A stretch of DNA of 64,000 nt from Micromonospora chokoriensis (GTDB taxonomy: Bacteria > Actinomycetota > Actinomycetes > Mycobacteriales > Micromonosporaceae), in NCBI RefSeq assembly GCF_000718555.1, contig NZ_JOAN01000001.1, forward strand, positions 124,001 to 188,000. Direction: 5' to 3'. The stretch's first letter is position 1. The number at the start of each line of letters is the position of its first letter. Positions 1 to 11,514 of the stretch are shown here, one piece after another. Made by a program: the position numbers and the translations under genes. The notes under the pieces are model-generated. The model was not told where the DNA came from and did not search any database. It worked only from the letters and a program-made list of their open reading frames with translations.

Positions 1-587
1 GTGACGGGCGGGTCAACGTCGGCCTCGGCGTGCTCAACTCGTCCTCGGCGTTCGGCAAGACCAACTACCGCCGGCTGCTCACCGACTGGCTCGCCAACAC
101 CCCGGAGGACTGGGGGATGACCGACGAGACCAACGCCGACGGCCCGATCCTCGGTGCCGCGCTGCCGATGGGCTTCAACCGGGTGCCCCACTACACCCGG
201 GGCGTGCTGTTGGTCGGCGACTCGGGCGGCATGGTCAACCCGTTCAACGGTGAGGGCATCGCGTACGCGATGGAGTCCGGCGAGCTGGCCGCTGAGGTCG
301 TGGTCCAGGCACTCGCCCGGCCGGCCGGCCCGGAGCGGGAGCGCGCGCTGATGGCCTACCCGAACGAGCTGAAGGCCCGGCTCGGCGGCTATTACCGGTT
401 GGGCGGCATCTTCGTCAAGCTGATCGGCCGCCCTGAGATCATGCGGATTGCCACCAAACACGGCATGCCGCACCCGACGCTGATGCGATTCGTGCTCAAG
501 CTGTTGGCCAACCTGACCGACCCGCGCGGCGGGGATGCGATGGACCGGGTCATCAACGCGATGACGAAGGCCGCGCCAGCCGTGTAG
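1..587 (+). CDS. Geranylgeranyl reductase family FAD-dependent oxidoreductase (3' part)
   Basis: The reading frame is open from base 3 and has no start in the window, so this is the C-terminal part (about 195 residues) of a gene that begins upstream. The segment GVLLVGDSGGMVNPFNGEG is the conserved GD/FAD-binding motif of geranylgeranyl reductase and phenol-hydroxylase-like flavoproteins. In actinobacteria such enzymes (MenJ type) reduce a double bond in the menaquinone isoprenyl chain. The neighbours fit this: the complex I operon follows directly, and a polyprenyl diphosphate synthase lies beyond it. The menaquinone assignment is inferred from family and context; a role in other prenyl lipids is possible. 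Confidence 0.85.
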   Translation, partial: DGRVNVGLGVLNSSSAFGKTNYRRLLTDWLANTPEDWGMTDETNADGPILGAALPMGFNRVPHYTRGVLLVGDSGGMVNPFNGEGIAYAMESGELAAEVVVQALARPAGPERERALMAYPNELKARLGGYYRLGGIFVKLIGRPEIMRIATKHGMPHPTLMRFVLKLLANLTDPRGGDAMDRVINAMTKAAPAV

Positions 588-605
588 AGCAGGGATATGA
601 GCGTG

Positions 606-639
606 CGGTCCCCGCCGTCGCATCGACGGCGGGGGACCG
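606..639 (+). terminator. Hairpin terminator after the reductase gene
   Basis: A 14-bp stem with one bulged G and a 3-nt loop (CAT) lies 19 bases after the reductase stop. It separates that gene from nuoA. The rest of 588-779 is untranslated and presumably holds the nuo promoter; I could not identify convincing -35/-10 boxes there. Confidence 0.7.
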
Positions 640-779
640 GGCAAGTAGGACGGCATCGGCGCTGGTCACAGCCCCGGAGCTGACAAAGATCGACCCCCGC
701 CGACTGCCACTGCGAGGGACGTGAATAGTGTGATTTTCGTCAAGCACCGAGGGCAGGGAAGGACGAGCAGGAGAAAACG

Positions 780-1145
780 ATGTCGCTCTCGCCTTACGCA
801 CCGATCATCGGGCTGTTCGCCCTCGCCGCGGCGTTCTCGCTGTTTTCCGTGGGCGCCGCCCGCTTCGCCGGTCCCCGTCGCTACAACAAGGCCAAACTCG
901 AGGCTTACGAGTGCGGCATCGAGCCCAGCCCGCAGCCGGTCGGCGGCGGACGGTTCCCGATCAAGTTCTACCTGACGGCGATGCTCTTCATCGTCTTCGA
1001 CATCGAGATCATCTTCCTCTACCCCTGGGCGGTCTCGTTCGACGCCCTGCCGATCTTCGGCTTCGTGGAGATGGTCCTGTTCATCGTCGCGGTCTTCGTT
1101 GCGTACGCCTACGTGTGGCGGCGCGGCGGCCTGGACTGGGACTGA
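780..1145 (+). CDS. nuoA: NADH-quinone oxidoreductase subunit A
   Basis: This 121-residue membrane subunit of complex I has the usual length and three hydrophobic helices (about residues 8-28, 63-85 and 90-112). The loop after helix 1 carries the family signature around [11 protein letters not shown], part of the quinone-channel region. The start is fixed by an AGGAG at 769-773. It is the first gene of a 14-gene nuo operon. Confidence 0.97.
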   Translation: MSLSPYAPIIGLFALAAAFSLFSVGAARFAGPRRYNKAKLEAYECGIEPSPQPVGGGRFPIKFYLTAMLFIVFDIEIIFLYPWAVSFDALPIFGFVEMVLFIVAVFVAYAYVWRRGGLDWD

Positions 1146-1159
1146 GGAAGGAACGTCAG

Positions 1160-1837
1160 ATGGGCATCGAGGAGAAGCTTCCCGCCGGCGTCCTGCTCAC
1201 CTCGGTGGAGAAGCTGGTCAACTGGTCTCGGAAGTCGTCCGTGTGGGGCGCCACCTTCGGCCTGGCCTGCTGCGCCATCGAGATGATGGCCGCCGGTGGT
1301 CCGCACTACGACATGGGCCGCTGGGGCATGGAGGTCTTCCGGGCGTCGCCCCGGCAGGCCGACCTGATGATCGTGGCCGGCCGGGTGAGTCAGAAGATGG
1401 CCCCGGTGCTGCGCCAGATCTACGACCAGATGGCCGAGCCGCGCTGGGTGCTCTCGATGGGCGTCTGCGCCAGCAGTGGCGGCATGTTTAACAACTACGC
1501 GATCGTGCAGGGTGTCGACCACGTCGTGCCGGTCGACATGTACCTGCCCGGCTGTCCGCCTCGGCCGGAGATGCTCATCGACGCGATCCTCAAGCTCCGC
1601 GAGAAGATCATGTATGAGCCGCTCGGCCCGAACGGCCGCAAGATGCTCGCTGCCCGCCAGGAGCGCGGCGACGTTCCGGTCGTGCCCTACGGCTCGATGC
1701 CCTCCTCGTACCGCAGCGACAAGGCCCGGCGTGCCGAGTGGACCCGGGCGGTCCGCGAGGGCCGCGAGGAGCAGCTGCGCATCGAGAACTGGATGAACGC
1801 TCAGAACCACCTCCACCCGCAGGCAGGCCCCAAATGA
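1160..1837 (+). CDS. nuoB: NADH-quinone oxidoreductase subunit B
   Basis: This 225-residue peripheral-arm subunit binds the terminal 4Fe-4S cluster N2 that reduces the quinone. The four ligands are visible: adjacent Cys37-Cys38 in LACCAIEMM, Cys103 in MGVCASSGG, and Cys132 in [10 protein letters not shown]. The ATG at 1160 follows an AGGAAGGA Shine-Dalgarno; the frame is open further upstream but that extension would lie inside nuoA. The C-terminal 50 residues are charged and longer than in E. coli. The stop overlaps the nuoC start (ATGA). Confidence 0.97.
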   Translation: MGIEEKLPAGVLLTSVEKLVNWSRKSSVWGATFGLACCAIEMMAAGGPHYDMGRWGMEVFRASPRQADLMIVAGRVSQKMAPVLRQIYDQMAEPRWVLSMGVCASSGGMFNNYAIVQGVDHVVPVDMYLPGCPPRPEMLIDAILKLREKIMYEPLGPNGRKMLAARQERGDVPVVPYGSMPSSYRSDKARRAEWTRAVREGREEQLRIENWMNAQNHLHPQAGPK

Positions 1838-2562
1838 GCGACAAGCCCAACGACGGTGGCGTACCGCTGCCGGTGGTACCAGCCGGCGCTACCAGTGGCG
1901 CCCCCGCCGAGTTGCCACCGGCCAGCCCGGCCGGTCGCGGAATGTTCGGCAACCAGGGCACCGGCGACGTGTCCGGCTACGGCGGCCTGGTCCGCCAGCG
2001 CCAGCCCATCGAGGAAGCGTCCCGGCCGTACGGGGGCTACTTCGACGAGGTCCGCGACGCGCTGGAGGAGGCGTACCCGGCCTTCGGCGACGCCATCGAG
2101 AAGGTCGTTGTCGACCGGGGTGAGCTGACCCTGCACGTACGCCCGGAGCGGATCGCCGAGGTCTGCCAGGTGCTGCGCGACGACCTGGCGCTGCGGTTCG
2201 AGCTGTGTTCCTCGGTGTCCGGCGTGGACTACCTCGGTGCCGACGAACGCCGGCTGCACGTGGTCTACCTGCTCACCTCGATGACCTACCGGCGGCGGGT
2301 CCGGCTGGAGGCCGCAGTCTCCGTCGAGGCTCCGCACCTGCCCAGCGTGACCGCCATCTACCCGACGGCGGACTGGCAGGAGCGCGAGGCGTACGACATG
2401 TTCGGCATCGTCTTCGACGGCCACCCGAGCCTGACCCGGATCCTCATGCCGGACGACTGGGAGGGCCACCCGCAGCGCAAGGACTACCCGCTCGGCGGCG
2501 TCCCCGTCGAGTACAAGGGCGCGGAGATCCAGCCGCCGGACCAGCGGAGGTCGTACCAGTGA
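1834..2562 (+). CDS. nuoC: NADH-quinone oxidoreductase subunit C
   Basis: This 242-residue subunit of the peripheral arm contacts NuoD and NuoB. The core begins near residue 65 and contains the signature [16 protein letters not shown]. The first 60 or so residues are a Pro/Gly-rich extension absent from short NuoC proteins. The ATG overlaps the nuoB stop, implying coupled translation. NuoC and NuoD are separate genes here, not fused as in E. coli. Confidence 0.96.
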   Translation: MSDKPNDGGVPLPVVPAGATSGAPAELPPASPAGRGMFGNQGTGDVSGYGGLVRQRQPIEEASRPYGGYFDEVRDALEEAYPAFGDAIEKVVVDRGELTLHVRPERIAEVCQVLRDDLALRFELCSSVSGVDYLGADERRLHVVYLLTSMTYRRRVRLEAAVSVEAPHLPSVTAIYPTADWQEREAYDMFGIVFDGHPSLTRILMPDDWEGHPQRKDYPLGGVPVEYKGAEIQPPDQRRSYQ

Positions 2563-3884
2563 CGACGTCGAACTACGCCAGCGAGCACGAGACCGACGAG
2601 GGGCGGGTCTTCACCGTCACCGGCGGAGACTGGGACACGATCGTCGCGGGCACCGACCCGATCAACGACGAGCGGATCGTCGTCAACATGGGTCCGCAGC
2701 ACCCGTCCACGCACGGCGTGCTGCGGCTGATCCTCGAGCTGGAGGGCGAGACGGTCCGCGAGGCCCGCTCGGTCATCGGCTACCTGCACACCGGCATCGA
2801 GAAGAACCTCGAATACCGCAACTGGGTCCAGGGCTCGACGTTCGTGACCCGGATGGACTACCTCGCCCCGATCTTCAACGAGACGGCGTACGCGCTGGCC
2901 GTCGAGAAGCTGCTCGGCATCACCGACGACATCACCGAGCGCGCCACCACGATCCGCGTGCTGATGATGGAGCTCAACCGGATCTCGTCGCACCTGGTCT
3001 GGCTGGCCACCACCGGCATGGAGCTGGGCGCGATCTCGATCATGCTGTACGGCTTCCGCGAGCGGGAGTACATCCTCGACATCTTCGAGACCATCACGGG
3101 TCTGCGGATGAACCACGCGTACGTGCGGCCGGGCGGTGTGGCGCAGGACGTGCCGGACGACGCGATCGTCAAGATCCGCGAGTTCCTCAAGATGATGCCG
3201 AAGAAGCTCAAGGAGTACGAGGACCTCCTCTCCGGTCAGCCGATCTGGACCGAGCGGACGAAGAACGTCGCGGTGCTGGACGTGACCGGCTGCGTGGCGC
3301 TCGGCATCACCGGCCCGGTCCTGCGCTCCGCCGGCCTCGCCTGGGACCTGCGCAAGACCATGCCGTACTGCGGCTACGAGACGTACGAGTTCGACGTGCC
3401 GACCCACCCCGACGGTGACGTGTGGGGTCGCTACCAGGTCCGGCTCGCCGAGATCCGGGAGTCGTTGAAGCTTGTCGAGCAGGCGCTGGACCGGCTCCGC
3501 CCCGGCCCGGTGATGGTCGCCGATCGCAAGATCGCCTGGCCGGCGCAGCTGGCCATCGGCGTGGACGGCATGGGCAACTCGCTGGAGCACGTCGCGAAGA
3601 TCATGGGTCAGTCGATGGAGTCGCTGATCCACCACTTCAAGCTGGTGACCGAAGGCTTCCGGGTTCCGCCCGGCCAGGTGTACGTCGCCATCGAGGCGCC
3701 CCGCGGCGAGTTGGGCGTGCACGCGGTCTCCGACGGTGGCACCCGACCGTACCGGGTGCACTACCGGGAGCCGAGCTTCGTCAACCTCCAGGCCCTCCCG
3801 GCGATGGCCGAGGGCGGTCTGATCGCCGACGTGATCGCCGGCGGTGCCTCGTTGGACCCGGTGATGGGTGGTTGTGACCGATGA
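2559..3884 (+). CDS. nuoD: NADH-quinone oxidoreductase subunit D
   Basis: The 441-residue 49-kDa-type subunit forms the quinone-reducing site with Nuo[15 protein letters not shown] near the N-terminus is the diagnostic loop carrying the quinone-head His. The GTG start at 2559 sits in a GTGA overlap with the nuoC stop; longer in-frame openings upstream run through nuoC and are not credible. The protein ends GGCDR, as in most NuoD. Confidence 0.97.
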   Translation: MTTSNYASEHETDEGRVFTVTGGDWDTIVAGTDPINDERIVVNMGPQHPSTHGVLRLILELEGETVREARSVIGYLHTGIEKNLEYRNWVQGSTFVTRMDYLAPIFNETAYALAVEKLLGITDDITERATTIRVLMMELNRISSHLVWLATTGMELGAISIMLYGFREREYILDIFETITGLRMNHAYVRPGGVAQDVPDDAIVKIREFLKMMPKKLKEYEDLLSGQPIWTERTKNVAVLDVTGCVALGITGPVLRSAGLAWDLRKTMPYCGYETYEFDVPTHPDGDVWGRYQVRLAEIRESLKLVEQALDRLRPGPVMVADRKIAWPAQLAIGVDGMGNSLEHVAKIMGQSMESLIHHFKLVTEGFRVPPGQVYVAIEAPRGELGVHAVSDGGTRPYRVHYREPSFVNLQALPAMAEGGLIADVIAGGASLDPVMGGCDR

Positions 3885-4876
3885 GTGTTTTCACTGACGA
3901 GATCCGGGAGCGGGCACGCGAGATCATCGCCCGTTACCCGGCGGACCGGTCCCGCTCGGCGTTGCTGCCGCTGCTGCACCTGGTGCAGGCCGAAGAGGGG
4001 TACGTCTCCCCGGCCGGGGTCACGTTCTGCGCCGAGGTGCTGGGGCTGAACAAGGCCCAGGTCGGCGCGGTGGCCACCTTCTACACGATGTACAAGCGCA
4101 AGCCGACCGGTGACTTCCTGGTCAGCGTCTGCACCAACACGATGTGCAACGTGCTCGGTGGCCAGGAGGTCTACGACACCCTCTCCGAGCACCTGGGCGT
4201 CGGGCACGACGAGACCACCGCCGACGGCACGATCACGCTGGAGCACGCCGAGTGCCTGGCGGCGTGCGACTACGGCCCGGTGATGACCGTCAACTACGAC
4301 TTCTTCGACGGCGTGGACGCCGCCACCGCCGTCGGCGTGGTCGACGAGCTGCGGGCTGGCGGGCGGCCGATGCCGACCCGGGGCGCCCGGCTCTGCACCC
4401 TCAAGGAGATGGCGGTGCAACTCGCCGGTTTCGCCGACGAGCGCGACGGCGCGGTCGCCGACGGCGGGCCGGGCGAGCCCACCCTGCGCGGGCTGCGGCT
4501 GGCACAGCAGCACGGCGTATCGGTGCCGGGCTTCGACCCGAACACCCCGATCCGGAGCAAGGCGGAGGCGGACAAGGCCGCCGCCGAGGCGAAGGCGAAG
4601 GCGGAAGCCGCGAAGCCGGCACCGGTCGAGGCCAGCGCGGCTCCGGTCAAGGGTGGTGATGGGGCGTCCGCCAAGGTTCCGACGGAGACCTCGCCGCCGG
4701 CACCGCGCGACGCGCAGAAGGCGCAGGCCGCCGGCGTCGCGGCCAACGAGCCCGCAGGCGACCGCAAGCCCGCCGGTGACTCCACCGGCGCGCAGGAGCG
4801 CAACCTCAACGAAGCGTCGGCGAGCGCCGATGGCGCGACCTCAGCCGACGCGAACGAAACGGGGGCCCAGAAGTGA
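3881..4876 (+). CDS. nuoE: NADH-quinone oxidoreductase subunit E with long C-terminal tail
   Basis: Residues 1 to about 205 are a standard thioredoxin-fold NuoE with the 2Fe-2S ligands CTNTMC and CLAAC. Together with NuoF it forms the NADH dehydrogenase module. Residues from about 225 to 331 form a low-complexity Ala/Lys/Glu/Pro tail (for example [14 protein letters not shown]) that canonical NuoE lacks. The ATG overlaps the nuoD stop. The tail shows the same coding bias as the rest of the gene, so it is not an obvious sequencing artefact. Confidence 0.95.
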   Translation: MSVFTDEIRERAREIIARYPADRSRSALLPLLHLVQAEEGYVSPAGVTFCAEVLGLNKAQVGAVATFYTMYKRKPTGDFLVSVCTNTMCNVLGGQEVYDTLSEHLGVGHDETTADGTITLEHAECLAACDYGPVMTVNYDFFDGVDAATAVGVVDELRAGGRPMPTRGARLCTLKEMAVQLAGFADERDGAVADGGPGEPTLRGLRLAQQHGVSVPGFDPNTPIRSKAEADKAAAEAKAKAEAAKPAPVEASAAPVKGGDGASAKVPTETSPPAPRDAQKAQAAGVAANEPAGDRKPAGDSTGAQERNLNEASASADGATSADANETGAQK

Positions 4877-6189
4877 CCACTCCCCGCCCGGAGACGCTGG
4901 CCAAGCTGACGCCGGTGCTGACCAAGCGCTGGCTGTCGCCGGACGCCTGGCGCATCGGCACCTACGAGCAGCTGGACGGCTACGCGGCGCTGCGCAAGGC
5001 GCTCAAGGCCCACCCGGACGACCTGATCCAGCTGATCAAGGACTCCGGGCTGCGGGGCCGAGGCGGCGCGGGCTTCCCCACCGGCCTCAAGTGGGGCTTC
5101 ATCCCACAGGGCGACGGTAAGCCGCACTACCTGGTGGTCAACGCCGACGAGGGCGAGCCGGGCACCTGCAAGGACCTCCCGCTGATGACCCACGACCCGC
5201 ACGCGCTGGTCGAGGGCGTGATCATCGCGTCGTACGCGATCCGGGCCAGCCGCGCCTACATCTACATCCGGGGCGAGGCGGTGCACGCCGCACGTCGGCT
5301 GCGCAACGCGGTCCAGGAGGCGTACGACAAGGGTTACCTCGGCCGGAACATCCTGCGCAGCGGCTACGACCTGGAGCTGGTGGTGCACTCCGGCGCCGGG
5401 GCGTACATCTGCGGCGAGGAGACGGCGCTGCTGGATTCGCTCGAGGGGTTCCGGGGGCAGCCCCGGCTGCGCCCGCCGTTCCCGGCCACCCACGGCCTGT
5501 ACGCGAGCCCGACGGTGGTGAACAACGTCGGCACCATCGCCAGCGTGCCGCCGATCGTGCTCGGTGGGGCCGACTGGTGGAAGAGCATGGGCACCGAGAA
5601 GTCCTCCGGGCCGATGATCTACTCGCTCTCCGGCCGGATCGTCAACCCGGGCCAGTTCGAGTGCTCGATGGGTGTCACGCTGCGCGAGCTGCTGGAGCTG
5701 GCCGGTGGGATGCAGCCCGGTCACAACCTGCGGTTCTGGACCCCGGGCGGATCGTCCACCCCGCTGCTCGCCGCCGAGCACCTGGACGTGCCGCTGGATT
5801 TCGAGGGGGTGGCGGCGGCCGGCTCGATCCTCGGCACCACGGCCACGCAGATCTTCTCCGACCAGGACTGCCCGGTCTACGCGACCTACCGGTGGCTGGA
5901 GTTCTACCACCACGAGTCGTGCGGCAAGTGCACCCCGTGCCGCGAGGGCAACTACTGGATGGTGCGGGTCTACCGGCGGATCCTCGCCGGCCAGGGCACC
6001 CACGAAGACCTGGACACCCTGCTGGACACCTGCGACAACATCCTCGGCCGCTCGTTCTGCGGCCTGGGTGACGGCGCGACCAGCTCAGTGACCTCCTCGC
6101 TGAAGTACTTCAAGCAGGACTACCTCGACTACATCGAGGGACGTACCGCACCGAAGCTCTCCGACAAGCAGCTGGTTGGAGCCCACTGA
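4873..6189 (+). CDS. nuoF: NADH-quinone oxidoreductase subunit F
   Basis: The 438-residue subunit binds NADH, FMN and cluster N3, and is the electron entry point of complex I. The Gly-rich [13 protein letters not shown] binds FMN/NADH. The 4Fe-4S ligands are in [12 protein letters not shown], with the fourth Cys in [10 protein letters not shown]. The GTG start overlaps the nuoE stop (GTGA). Confidence 0.97.
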   Translation: MTTPRPETLAKLTPVLTKRWLSPDAWRIGTYEQLDGYAALRKALKAHPDDLIQLIKDSGLRGRGGAGFPTGLKWGFIPQGDGKPHYLVVNADEGEPGTCKDLPLMTHDPHALVEGVIIASYAIRASRAYIYIRGEAVHAARRLRNAVQEAYDKGYLGRNILRSGYDLELVVHSGAGAYICGEETALLDSLEGFRGQPRLRPPFPATHGLYASPTVVNNVGTIASVPPIVLGGADWWKSMGTEKSSGPMIYSLSGRIVNPGQFECSMGVTLRELLELAGGMQPGHNLRFWTPGGSSTPLLAAEHLDVPLDFEGVAAAGSILGTTATQIFSDQDCPVYATYRWLEFYHHESCGKCTPCREGNYWMVRVYRRILAGQGTHEDLDTLLDTCDNILGRSFCGLGDGATSSVTSSLKYFKQDYLDYIEGRTAPKLSDKQLVGAH

Positions 6190-8690
6190 TGACGGATGTA
6201 GCCAAGCAGACCGAGACCGTCACCCTCACCATCGACGGCGTCGAGGTCACCGCCCCCAAGGGGACGCTGCTGATCCGGGCCGCCGAGCAGATGGGCACCG
6301 AGATCCCCCGGTTCTGCGACCACCCGCTGCTGGCCCCGGCCGGCGCGTGCCGGCAGTGCCTGGTCGAGGTGGAGGGGCAGCGCAAGCCGGTCGCCTCCTG
6401 CACCCAGACCGTCGCCGACGGCATGGTCGTGCGTACCCAGATCACCTCCCCGGTGGCCAAGAAGGCGCAGGAGGGGGTGATGGAGCTGCTGCTGCTCAAC
6501 CACCCACTGGACTGCCCGATGTGTGACAAGGGCGGTGAGTGCCCGCTCCAGAACCAGGCGATGTCCACCGGCCGCACCGACTCGCGCTTCCACGAGCACA
6601 AGCGGGAGTACGAGAAGCCGATGGCGATCAGCAGCCAGGTGCTGCTGGACCGCGAGCGTTGCGTGCTCTGCCAGCGGTGTACCCGGTTCTCCGAGGAGAT
6701 CGCCGGCGACAAGTTCATCGACCTGATGGGCCGGTCGTCTGCCGAGGAGATCAACATCTACCGGGACGACGCGTACGGCGAGGAGGGCGACGCCGGGGAT
6801 GTCCCGTTCAACTCCTACTTCTCCGGCAACACCGTGCAGATCTGCCCGGTGGGTGCGCTGACCGGTGCCCAGTACCGCTTCCGGGCCCGCCCGTTCGACC
6901 TGGTCTCCAGCCCGAGCGTCTGCGAGCACTGCTCGGCCGGCTGCGGGCAGCGCACCGACTGGCGACGCGGCAAGGTGCTGCGCCGGCTCGCCGGCGACGA
7001 GCCGGCGGTGAACGAGGAGTGGAACTGCGACAAGGGCCGGTGGGGCTTCCAGTACACCCGGGCCACCGACCGGCTGACCACTCCGCTGGTCCGCGACGAG
7101 CACACCGGTGAGCTGCGCGAGGCGTCCTGGAGTGAGGCGCTCACCGTGGCCGCCGAAGGGCTGCACACGGCTCGGGAGAGCGGGCAGGGCACGGCGGTGC
7201 TCACCGGCGGTCGGCTGACCGTCGAGGACGCGTACGCGTACGCCAAGTTCGCCCGGGTCGCGTTGAACACCAACGACATCGACTTCCGGGCCCGGCCGGT
7301 CTCCCGCGAGGAGGCCGACTTCCTGGCCAGCTCGGTCGCCGGGGTCACCGACGTCACCTACACCGACGTGGAGAACGCGCCGGCGGTGGTGCTTGTCGGC
7401 CTAGAGCCGGAGGAGGAGTGCCCGATCCTCTTCCTGCGGCTGCGCAAGGCGTACCTGAAGAAGACCCTGACGGTGTACGCGCTGGCGCCCTTCGCCACCC
7501 GCGGCCTGGAGAAGCTCGGTGCAAAGCTGGCCCGAGTGGTGCCGGGCGAGGAGGCCAGCGTGCTCGCCGAGCACGCCACGGTCAGCGAGGCGCTGAGCGC
7601 ACCGGGCGCGATCCTGATCGTCGGCGAGCGGTTGGCCACCGTGCCGGGCGGGCTATCCGCAGCGGCCGACGTGGCTCGGCGTACCGGTGCGAAGCTGGCC
7701 TGGGTGCCGCGACGCGCGGGTGACCGCGGCGCGGTCGACGCGGGCTGCCTGCCCAACCTGCTCCCCGGTGGACGCCTGGTCACCGAGCCGGCCGCGCGGG
7801 CCGAGCTGGGTGAGGCGTGGGACATCCCGGCCGGGGTGATCCCGAGCCAGGCCGGTCGGGACACCGACGGCATCCTGACCGCGGCCGCCAACGGGCAGCT
7901 CGGTGCGCTTGTCGTCGGCGGTGTCGACCCGGCGGACCTGGCCGACCCGCGACTGGCCGAGTCCGCTCTGGACGCGGTGCCGTTCCTGGTCAGCCTGGAG
8001 CTGCGCGCGAGCGCGGTGACCCGGCGGGCGAACGTGGTGCTGCCGGTCGCCCCGGTGGTCGAGAAGGCCGGCAGCTTCCTGGACTGGGAGGGCCGGCTGC
8101 GCCCGTTCGAGGCGGTGCTGAACACCTCCGCGATGACCGATGGCCGGGTGCTCGACGCGCTGGCCGCGCTGCTCGACGTGCGCCTCGGCACGGCCGACGT
8201 GCCGAGCGTACGGCGCGAGCTGGGCACGCTGCCGGCGACGCGGATGTCTCGGCCGGCCGCGCCGTCGGTCGCCCCGGGTCGGGTGCCGCACCCGGGCGCC
8301 GGAGAGGCCGTGCTGGCCACCTGGCACCAGTTGGTGGACCTCGGCACCCTGACCGAGGGCGACGAGAACCTCGCCGGAACCGCCCGCCCGCCGGTGGTCC
8401 GGCTGGGTAAGGGCACCGCCGAGGCGCTCGGTGTCGCCGACGGTGACGCCGTCACGGTCGGCACCGACCGGGGGGCGCTGACCTTGCCGGCGGAGCTGAC
8501 CGAGATGCCGGACGGCGTGGTCTGGCTGCCGACCAACTCACCCGGCTCGACCGTGCGGCGCAGCCTCGGGGCGACGTCCGGCGCGGTCGTCCGGATCTCC
8601 GTCCCCGCACCGAGCACTGCCATCCCGGCCGGGCGGGTGGCGGCCGACGAGACCGGTCTCCCGCTCCTCAACTCCGGGGGTGCGCAGTGA
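6189..8690 (+). CDS. nuoG: NADH-quinone oxidoreductase subunit G
   Basis: The 833-residue iron-sulfur subunit passes electrons from NuoF towards NuoI. The N-terminal ferredoxin-like region contains [14 protein letters not shown] and CVLCQRC. A molybdopterin-oxidoreductase-like domain follows without cofactor-dependent function. A Cys-x2-Cys-x3-Cys-x27-Cys pattern starting at CEHCSAGC is the ligand set of the extra cluster N7 found in some bacterial NuoG proteins. The ATG shares one base with the nuoF stop (TGATG). The stop codon lies inside a repeat described separately. Confidence 0.96.
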   Translation: MTDVAKQTETVTLTIDGVEVTAPKGTLLIRAAEQMGTEIPRFCDHPLLAPAGACRQCLVEVEGQRKPVASCTQTVADGMVVRTQITSPVAKKAQEGVMELLLLNHPLDCPMCDKGGECPLQNQAMSTGRTDSRFHEHKREYEKPMAISSQVLLDRERCVLCQRCTRFSEEIAGDKFIDLMGRSSAEEINIYRDDAYGEEGDAGDVPFNSYFSGNTVQICPVGALTGAQYRFRARPFDLVSSPSVCEHCSAGCGQRTDWRRGKVLRRLAGDEPAVNEEWNCDKGRWGFQYTRATDRLTTPLVRDEHTGELREASWSEALTVAAEGLHTARESGQGTAVLTGGRLTVEDAYAYAKFARVALNTNDIDFRARPVSREEADFLASSVAGVTDVTYTDVENAPAVVLVGLEPEEECPILFLRLRKAYLKKTLTVYALAPFATRGLEKLGAKLARVVPGEEASVLAEHATVSEALSAPGAILIVGERLATVPGGLSAAADVARRTGAKLAWVPRRAGDRGAVDAGCLPNLLPGGRLVTEPAARAELGEAWDIPAGVIPSQAGRDTDGILTAAANGQLGALVVGGVDPADLADPRLAESALDAVPFLVSLELRASAVTRRANVVLPVAPVVEKAGSFLDWEGRLRPFEAVLNTSAMTDGRVLDALAALLDVRLGTADVPSVRRELGTLPATRMSRPAAPSVAPGRVPHPGAGEAVLATWHQLVDLGTLTEGDENLAGTARPPVVRLGKGTAEALGVADGDAVTVGTDRGALTLPAELTEMPDGVVWLPTNSPGSTVRRSLGATSGAVVRISVPAPSTAIPAGRVAADETGLPLLNSGGAQ

Positions 8691-8742
8691 GCGCGAGGAG
8701 TGAACGAGCGCAGCGAGTGAGCCTCGCAGTCGCGAACGAAAG
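8687..8742 (+). repeat. Stop-codon-associated repeat, copy 1 (nuoG/nuoH junction)
   Basis: This 56-base element begins GTGAGCGCGAGGAGTG and ends CGCAGTCGCGAACGAAAG. It matches the element at 11511-11560 at both ends; the two differ by a 6-base gap and a few substitutions in the middle. Bases 2-4 of the element are the nuoG stop codon. The nuoH GTG starts 10 bases after its end. Confidence 0.85.
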
Positions 8743-8751
8743 GCGGGCACA

Positions 8752-10104
8752 GTGACTCCGTCAATCCTGGCCCAGGACCCCACGCTTGCCGACTTCGGTC
8801 GGGATCCGTGGTGGCTGGTCCTCGGCAAGATTGTCTTCGCGTTCGCCTTCGGTCTGCTGGCCACCCTGCTCGGTGTCTGGTTCGAACGGCGTGTGGTCGG
8901 CTACATGCAGGTGCGGCCCGGCCCCAACCAGGTGGGCCCGTTCGGCCTGCTGCAGACCCTCGCGGACGGCCTGAAGATGGCCTTCAAGGAGGACATCCTG
9001 CCGAAGGCGGCTGACAAGGTCGTCTACTTCTTCGCCCCGACCATCTCGGTGATCTGCGCCGTCACCGCCCTGTCGGTGGTGCCGTTCGGCCCGATGGTGA
9101 GCATCTTCGGCCACCACACGCCGTTGCAGGTCACCGACGTGCCGGTGGCGGTGCTGCTGCTGCTCGCCTGCTCGTCGATGGGCGTCTACGGCATCGTGCT
9201 GGGTGGTTGGGCCTCCGGCTCGACGTACCCGCTGCTGGGTGGTCTCCGGTCGAGCGCCCAGATGATCTCTTACGAGGTCGCGATGGGGCTCAGCATCGTG
9301 GCGGTCTTCATGACCGCCGGCACGATGAGCACCAGCGGGATCGTCGCCAAGCAGGCGCACGGGACGCAGTTGAGCATCGGCGGTTTCGACCTGCCCGCCC
9401 CCGGTTGGTACGCGATCCTGCTGCTGCCGAGCTTCATCATCTTCTTCATCGCCACCGTGGGTGAGACCAACCGGGCACCGTTCGACCTGCCCGAGGCCGA
9501 GTCCGAGCTGGTCGCGGGCTTCATGACGGAATACAGCTCGCTGAAGTTCGCGCTCTTCATGCTCAGCGAGTACGTCGCGATGGTGACCATGTCCGCGGTC
9601 ACCACCACGCTGTTCCTGGGCGGTTGGCGGGCACCCTGGCCGATCACCATCTGGGAGGGCGCCAACTCCGGTTGGTGGCCGATGCTCTGGTTCTTCGGCA
9701 AGGTGATCGCGCTGGTCTTCGTCTTCGTGTGGCTGCGCGGCACGCTGCCCCGGCTGCGCTACGACCAGTTCATGCGCCTCGGCTGGAAGGTGCTGCTGCC
9801 GATCAACCTGGTCTGGATCCTGGTCCTGTCGGGCCTGCGCTCCATCGAGGACTGGGACTCGCGCAGCAAGGTGATCGCCGTCGGCATCCCGGCCGGCATC
9901 CTGCTGATCGCCACGATCTTCTGGCCGAGCCGGAAGCCGAAGCCGAAGCCGACGACGCAGGAGCAGGTCGACAACCGGCCGTACGGGAGCTTCCCGCTGC
10001 CGCCGATGGATCTTCAGGTACCACCGAGCCCGCGTATCACGCGCGTGGTCGCCGAGCGGGAGCCGGCCAACATCGTTGCCGGCTCGGACTCCAGGGAGGT
10101 GTGA
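8752..10104 (+). CDS. nuoH: NADH-quinone oxidoreductase subunit H
   Basis: The 450-residue polytopic membrane subunit lies under the quinone site. Two family signatures are present: [19 protein letters not shown] and [18 protein letters not shown], the latter on the acidic loop lining the quinone channel. Eight or more membrane helices are evident. A hydrophilic C-terminal tail of about 60 residues, rich in Lys and Pro, extends beyond the usual end. The GTG start comes shortly after the repeat at 8687-8742, making this one of the few non-overlapping junctions in the operon. Confidence 0.96.
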   Translation: MTPSILAQDPTLADFGRDPWWLVLGKIVFAFAFGLLATLLGVWFERRVVGYMQVRPGPNQVGPFGLLQTLADGLKMAFKEDILPKAADKVVYFFAPTISVICAVTALSVVPFGPMVSIFGHHTPLQVTDVPVAVLLLLACSSMGVYGIVLGGWASGSTYPLLGGLRSSAQMISYEVAMGLSIVAVFMTAGTMSTSGIVAKQAHGTQLSIGGFDLPAPGWYAILLLPSFIIFFIATVGETNRAPFDLPEAESELVAGFMTEYSSLKFALFMLSEYVAMVTMSAVTTTLFLGGWRAPWPITIWEGANSGWWPMLWFFGKVIALVFVFVWLRGTLPRLRYDQFMRLGWKVLLPINLVWILVLSGLRSIEDWDSRSKVIAVGIPAGILLIATIFWPSRKPKPKPTTQEQVDNRPYGSFPLPPMDLQVPPSPRITRVVAEREPANIVAGSDSREV

Positions 10105-10105
10105 C

Positions 10106-10747
10106 GTGGGCGCGATCACCGGAACGTTCAAGGGATTCGGTGTCACCTTCTCGCACATGTTCAGGAAGGTCGTCACCACCGACTACCCGTTCAAGCCGCC
10201 GGTGTCGGCGCCGCGCTACCACGGGCGGCACATCCTCAACCGGCACCCGGACGGCCTGGAGAAGTGCATCGGCTGCGAGCTGTGCGCCTGGGCCTGCCCG
10301 GCGGACGCGATCTACGTCGAGGGTGGCGACAACACCGACGAGCAGCGCTTCTCGCCGGGTGAGCGGTACGCCAGCATCTACCAGATCAACTACGCCCGGT
10401 GCATCTTCTGCGGGCTGTGCATCGAGGCCTGCCCGACCCGTTCGCTCACCATGAGCAACGAGTACGAGTTGGCCCGGGACAACCGGCAGGACCTGATCTT
10501 CACCAAGGAGCAGTTGCTCGCGCCGCTGCTTGAGGGCATGGAGCAGCCGCCGCACCCGATGCGGCTGGGTGACAGCGAGAAGGACTACTACGTCGGCGCG
10601 TTGGACAACCCCGGCACCTCCGCCGGTGCGGAGACGTCCCCGATGGGCCCCGGCCGCTACCAGGTCGAGGAGCACCCCGGCGTGACGTTCCCGGGCGCCG
10701 AGCAGGCCGCCCAGCGCGTCGCGGCCGGCAAGGGAGAGAACGCATGA
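10106..10747 (+). CDS. nuoI: NADH-quinone oxidoreductase subunit I
   Basis: This 213-residue subunit carries two 4Fe-4S clusters (N6a/N6b) that relay electrons to N2. Both ferredoxin motifs are intact: [15 protein letters not shown] and [13 protein letters not shown]. The GTG at 10106 is preferred because AGGGAGG lies at 10093-10099; an in-frame upstream start would read into nuoH. The C-terminal 50 residues form a polar extension. The stop overlaps nuoJ. Confidence 0.97.
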   Translation: MGAITGTFKGFGVTFSHMFRKVVTTDYPFKPPVSAPRYHGRHILNRHPDGLEKCIGCELCAWACPADAIYVEGGDNTDEQRFSPGERYASIYQINYARCIFCGLCIEACPTRSLTMSNEYELARDNRQDLIFTKEQLLAPLLEGMEQPPHPMRLGDSEKDYYVGALDNPGTSAGAETSPMGPGRYQVEEHPGVTFPGAEQAAQRVAAGKGENA

Positions 10748-11514
10748 CCACGTCTACGGTGCTGGCCGCAGCGGGTGAGGTGTCCGGCGGTGAGGAGGTC
10801 ACCTTCTGGATCCTCGCTCCGCTCGCGTTGATCGGCGGGATCGGGATGGTGGCCGCGCGCAACGCCGTGCACTCGGCGCTGTGGCTGGTGCTCACCATGC
10901 TCTGCCTGGGCGTGTTCTACGTGCTCCAGGCCGGGCCGTTCATCGGCATGGTGCAGATCATCGTCTACACCGGCGCGATCATGATGCTCTTCCTCTTCGT
11001 GCTGATGCTTGTCGGTCGCGACTCCACGGACTCGCTGATCGAGACGCTGCGCGGGCAGCGGGTCGCCGCGATCGTGCTGGGGCTGGGCTTCGCCGGTCTG
11101 GTTGGCGGCGCGCTCTACCGGGCGCTGGAGGGGACCACCGCGGTCGGCCTGGAGCAGGCCAACGCGGAGGGCAACGTGCAGGGCATCGCCCGACTGCTCT
11201 TCACCAAGTACGTCTTCGCGTTCGAGCTGACCTCGGCGCTGCTGATCACCGCAGCGGTCGGCGCCATGGTGCTCGCGCACATCGAGCGCCGCAAGCAGGA
11301 CAAGGTCGACCAGGTGTCGACGATGCGGGCCCGTTTCGCGCCGGGCAACTACCCCGGCCCCAAGCCGGGCCCCGGCGTCTTCGCGACCTCGTCCTCGGTG
11401 GCCACCCCGGCTCGACTTCCGGACGGCCGGCTCTCCGAGCGGAGCACGCCGGACATCCTGCCGGTACGGGAGCTGACCGCGCAGGAGACCACGCTGAAGG
11501 GGACGGACCGGTGA
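10744..11514 (+). CDS. nuoJ: NADH-quinone oxidoreductase subunit J
   Basis: This 256-residue membrane subunit has five predicted helices in the first 180 residues. The conserved segment [19 protein letters not shown] belongs to helix 3, whose pi-bulge takes part in coupling. About 70 polar C-terminal residues follow, more than in E. coli. The ATG overlaps the nuoI stop (ATGA), and its own stop lies inside the second repeat copy. Confidence 0.96.
   Translation: MTTSTVLAAAGEVSGGEEVTFWILAPLALIGGIGMVAARNAVHSALWLVLTMLCLGVFYVLQAGPFIGMVQIIVYTGAIMMLFLFVLMLVGRDSTDSLIETLRGQRVAAIVLGLGFAGLVGGALYRALEGTTAVGLEQANAEGNVQGIARLLFTKYVFAFELTSALLITAAVGAMVLAHIERRKQDKVDQVSTMRARFAPGNYPGPKPGPGVFATSSSVATPARLPDGRLSERSTPDILPVRELTAQETTLKGTDR

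Noticed and set aside
553..801. Minus-strand open frame over the reductase/nuoA spacer
   Set aside because: Composition and position show it is a shadow; it crosses a terminator and has no recognisable protein content.
2484..3761. 425-codon minus-strand open frame opposite nuoD
   Set aside because: Pure antisense shadow of a high-GC coding gene; His/Arg/Val-rich with no family signal.
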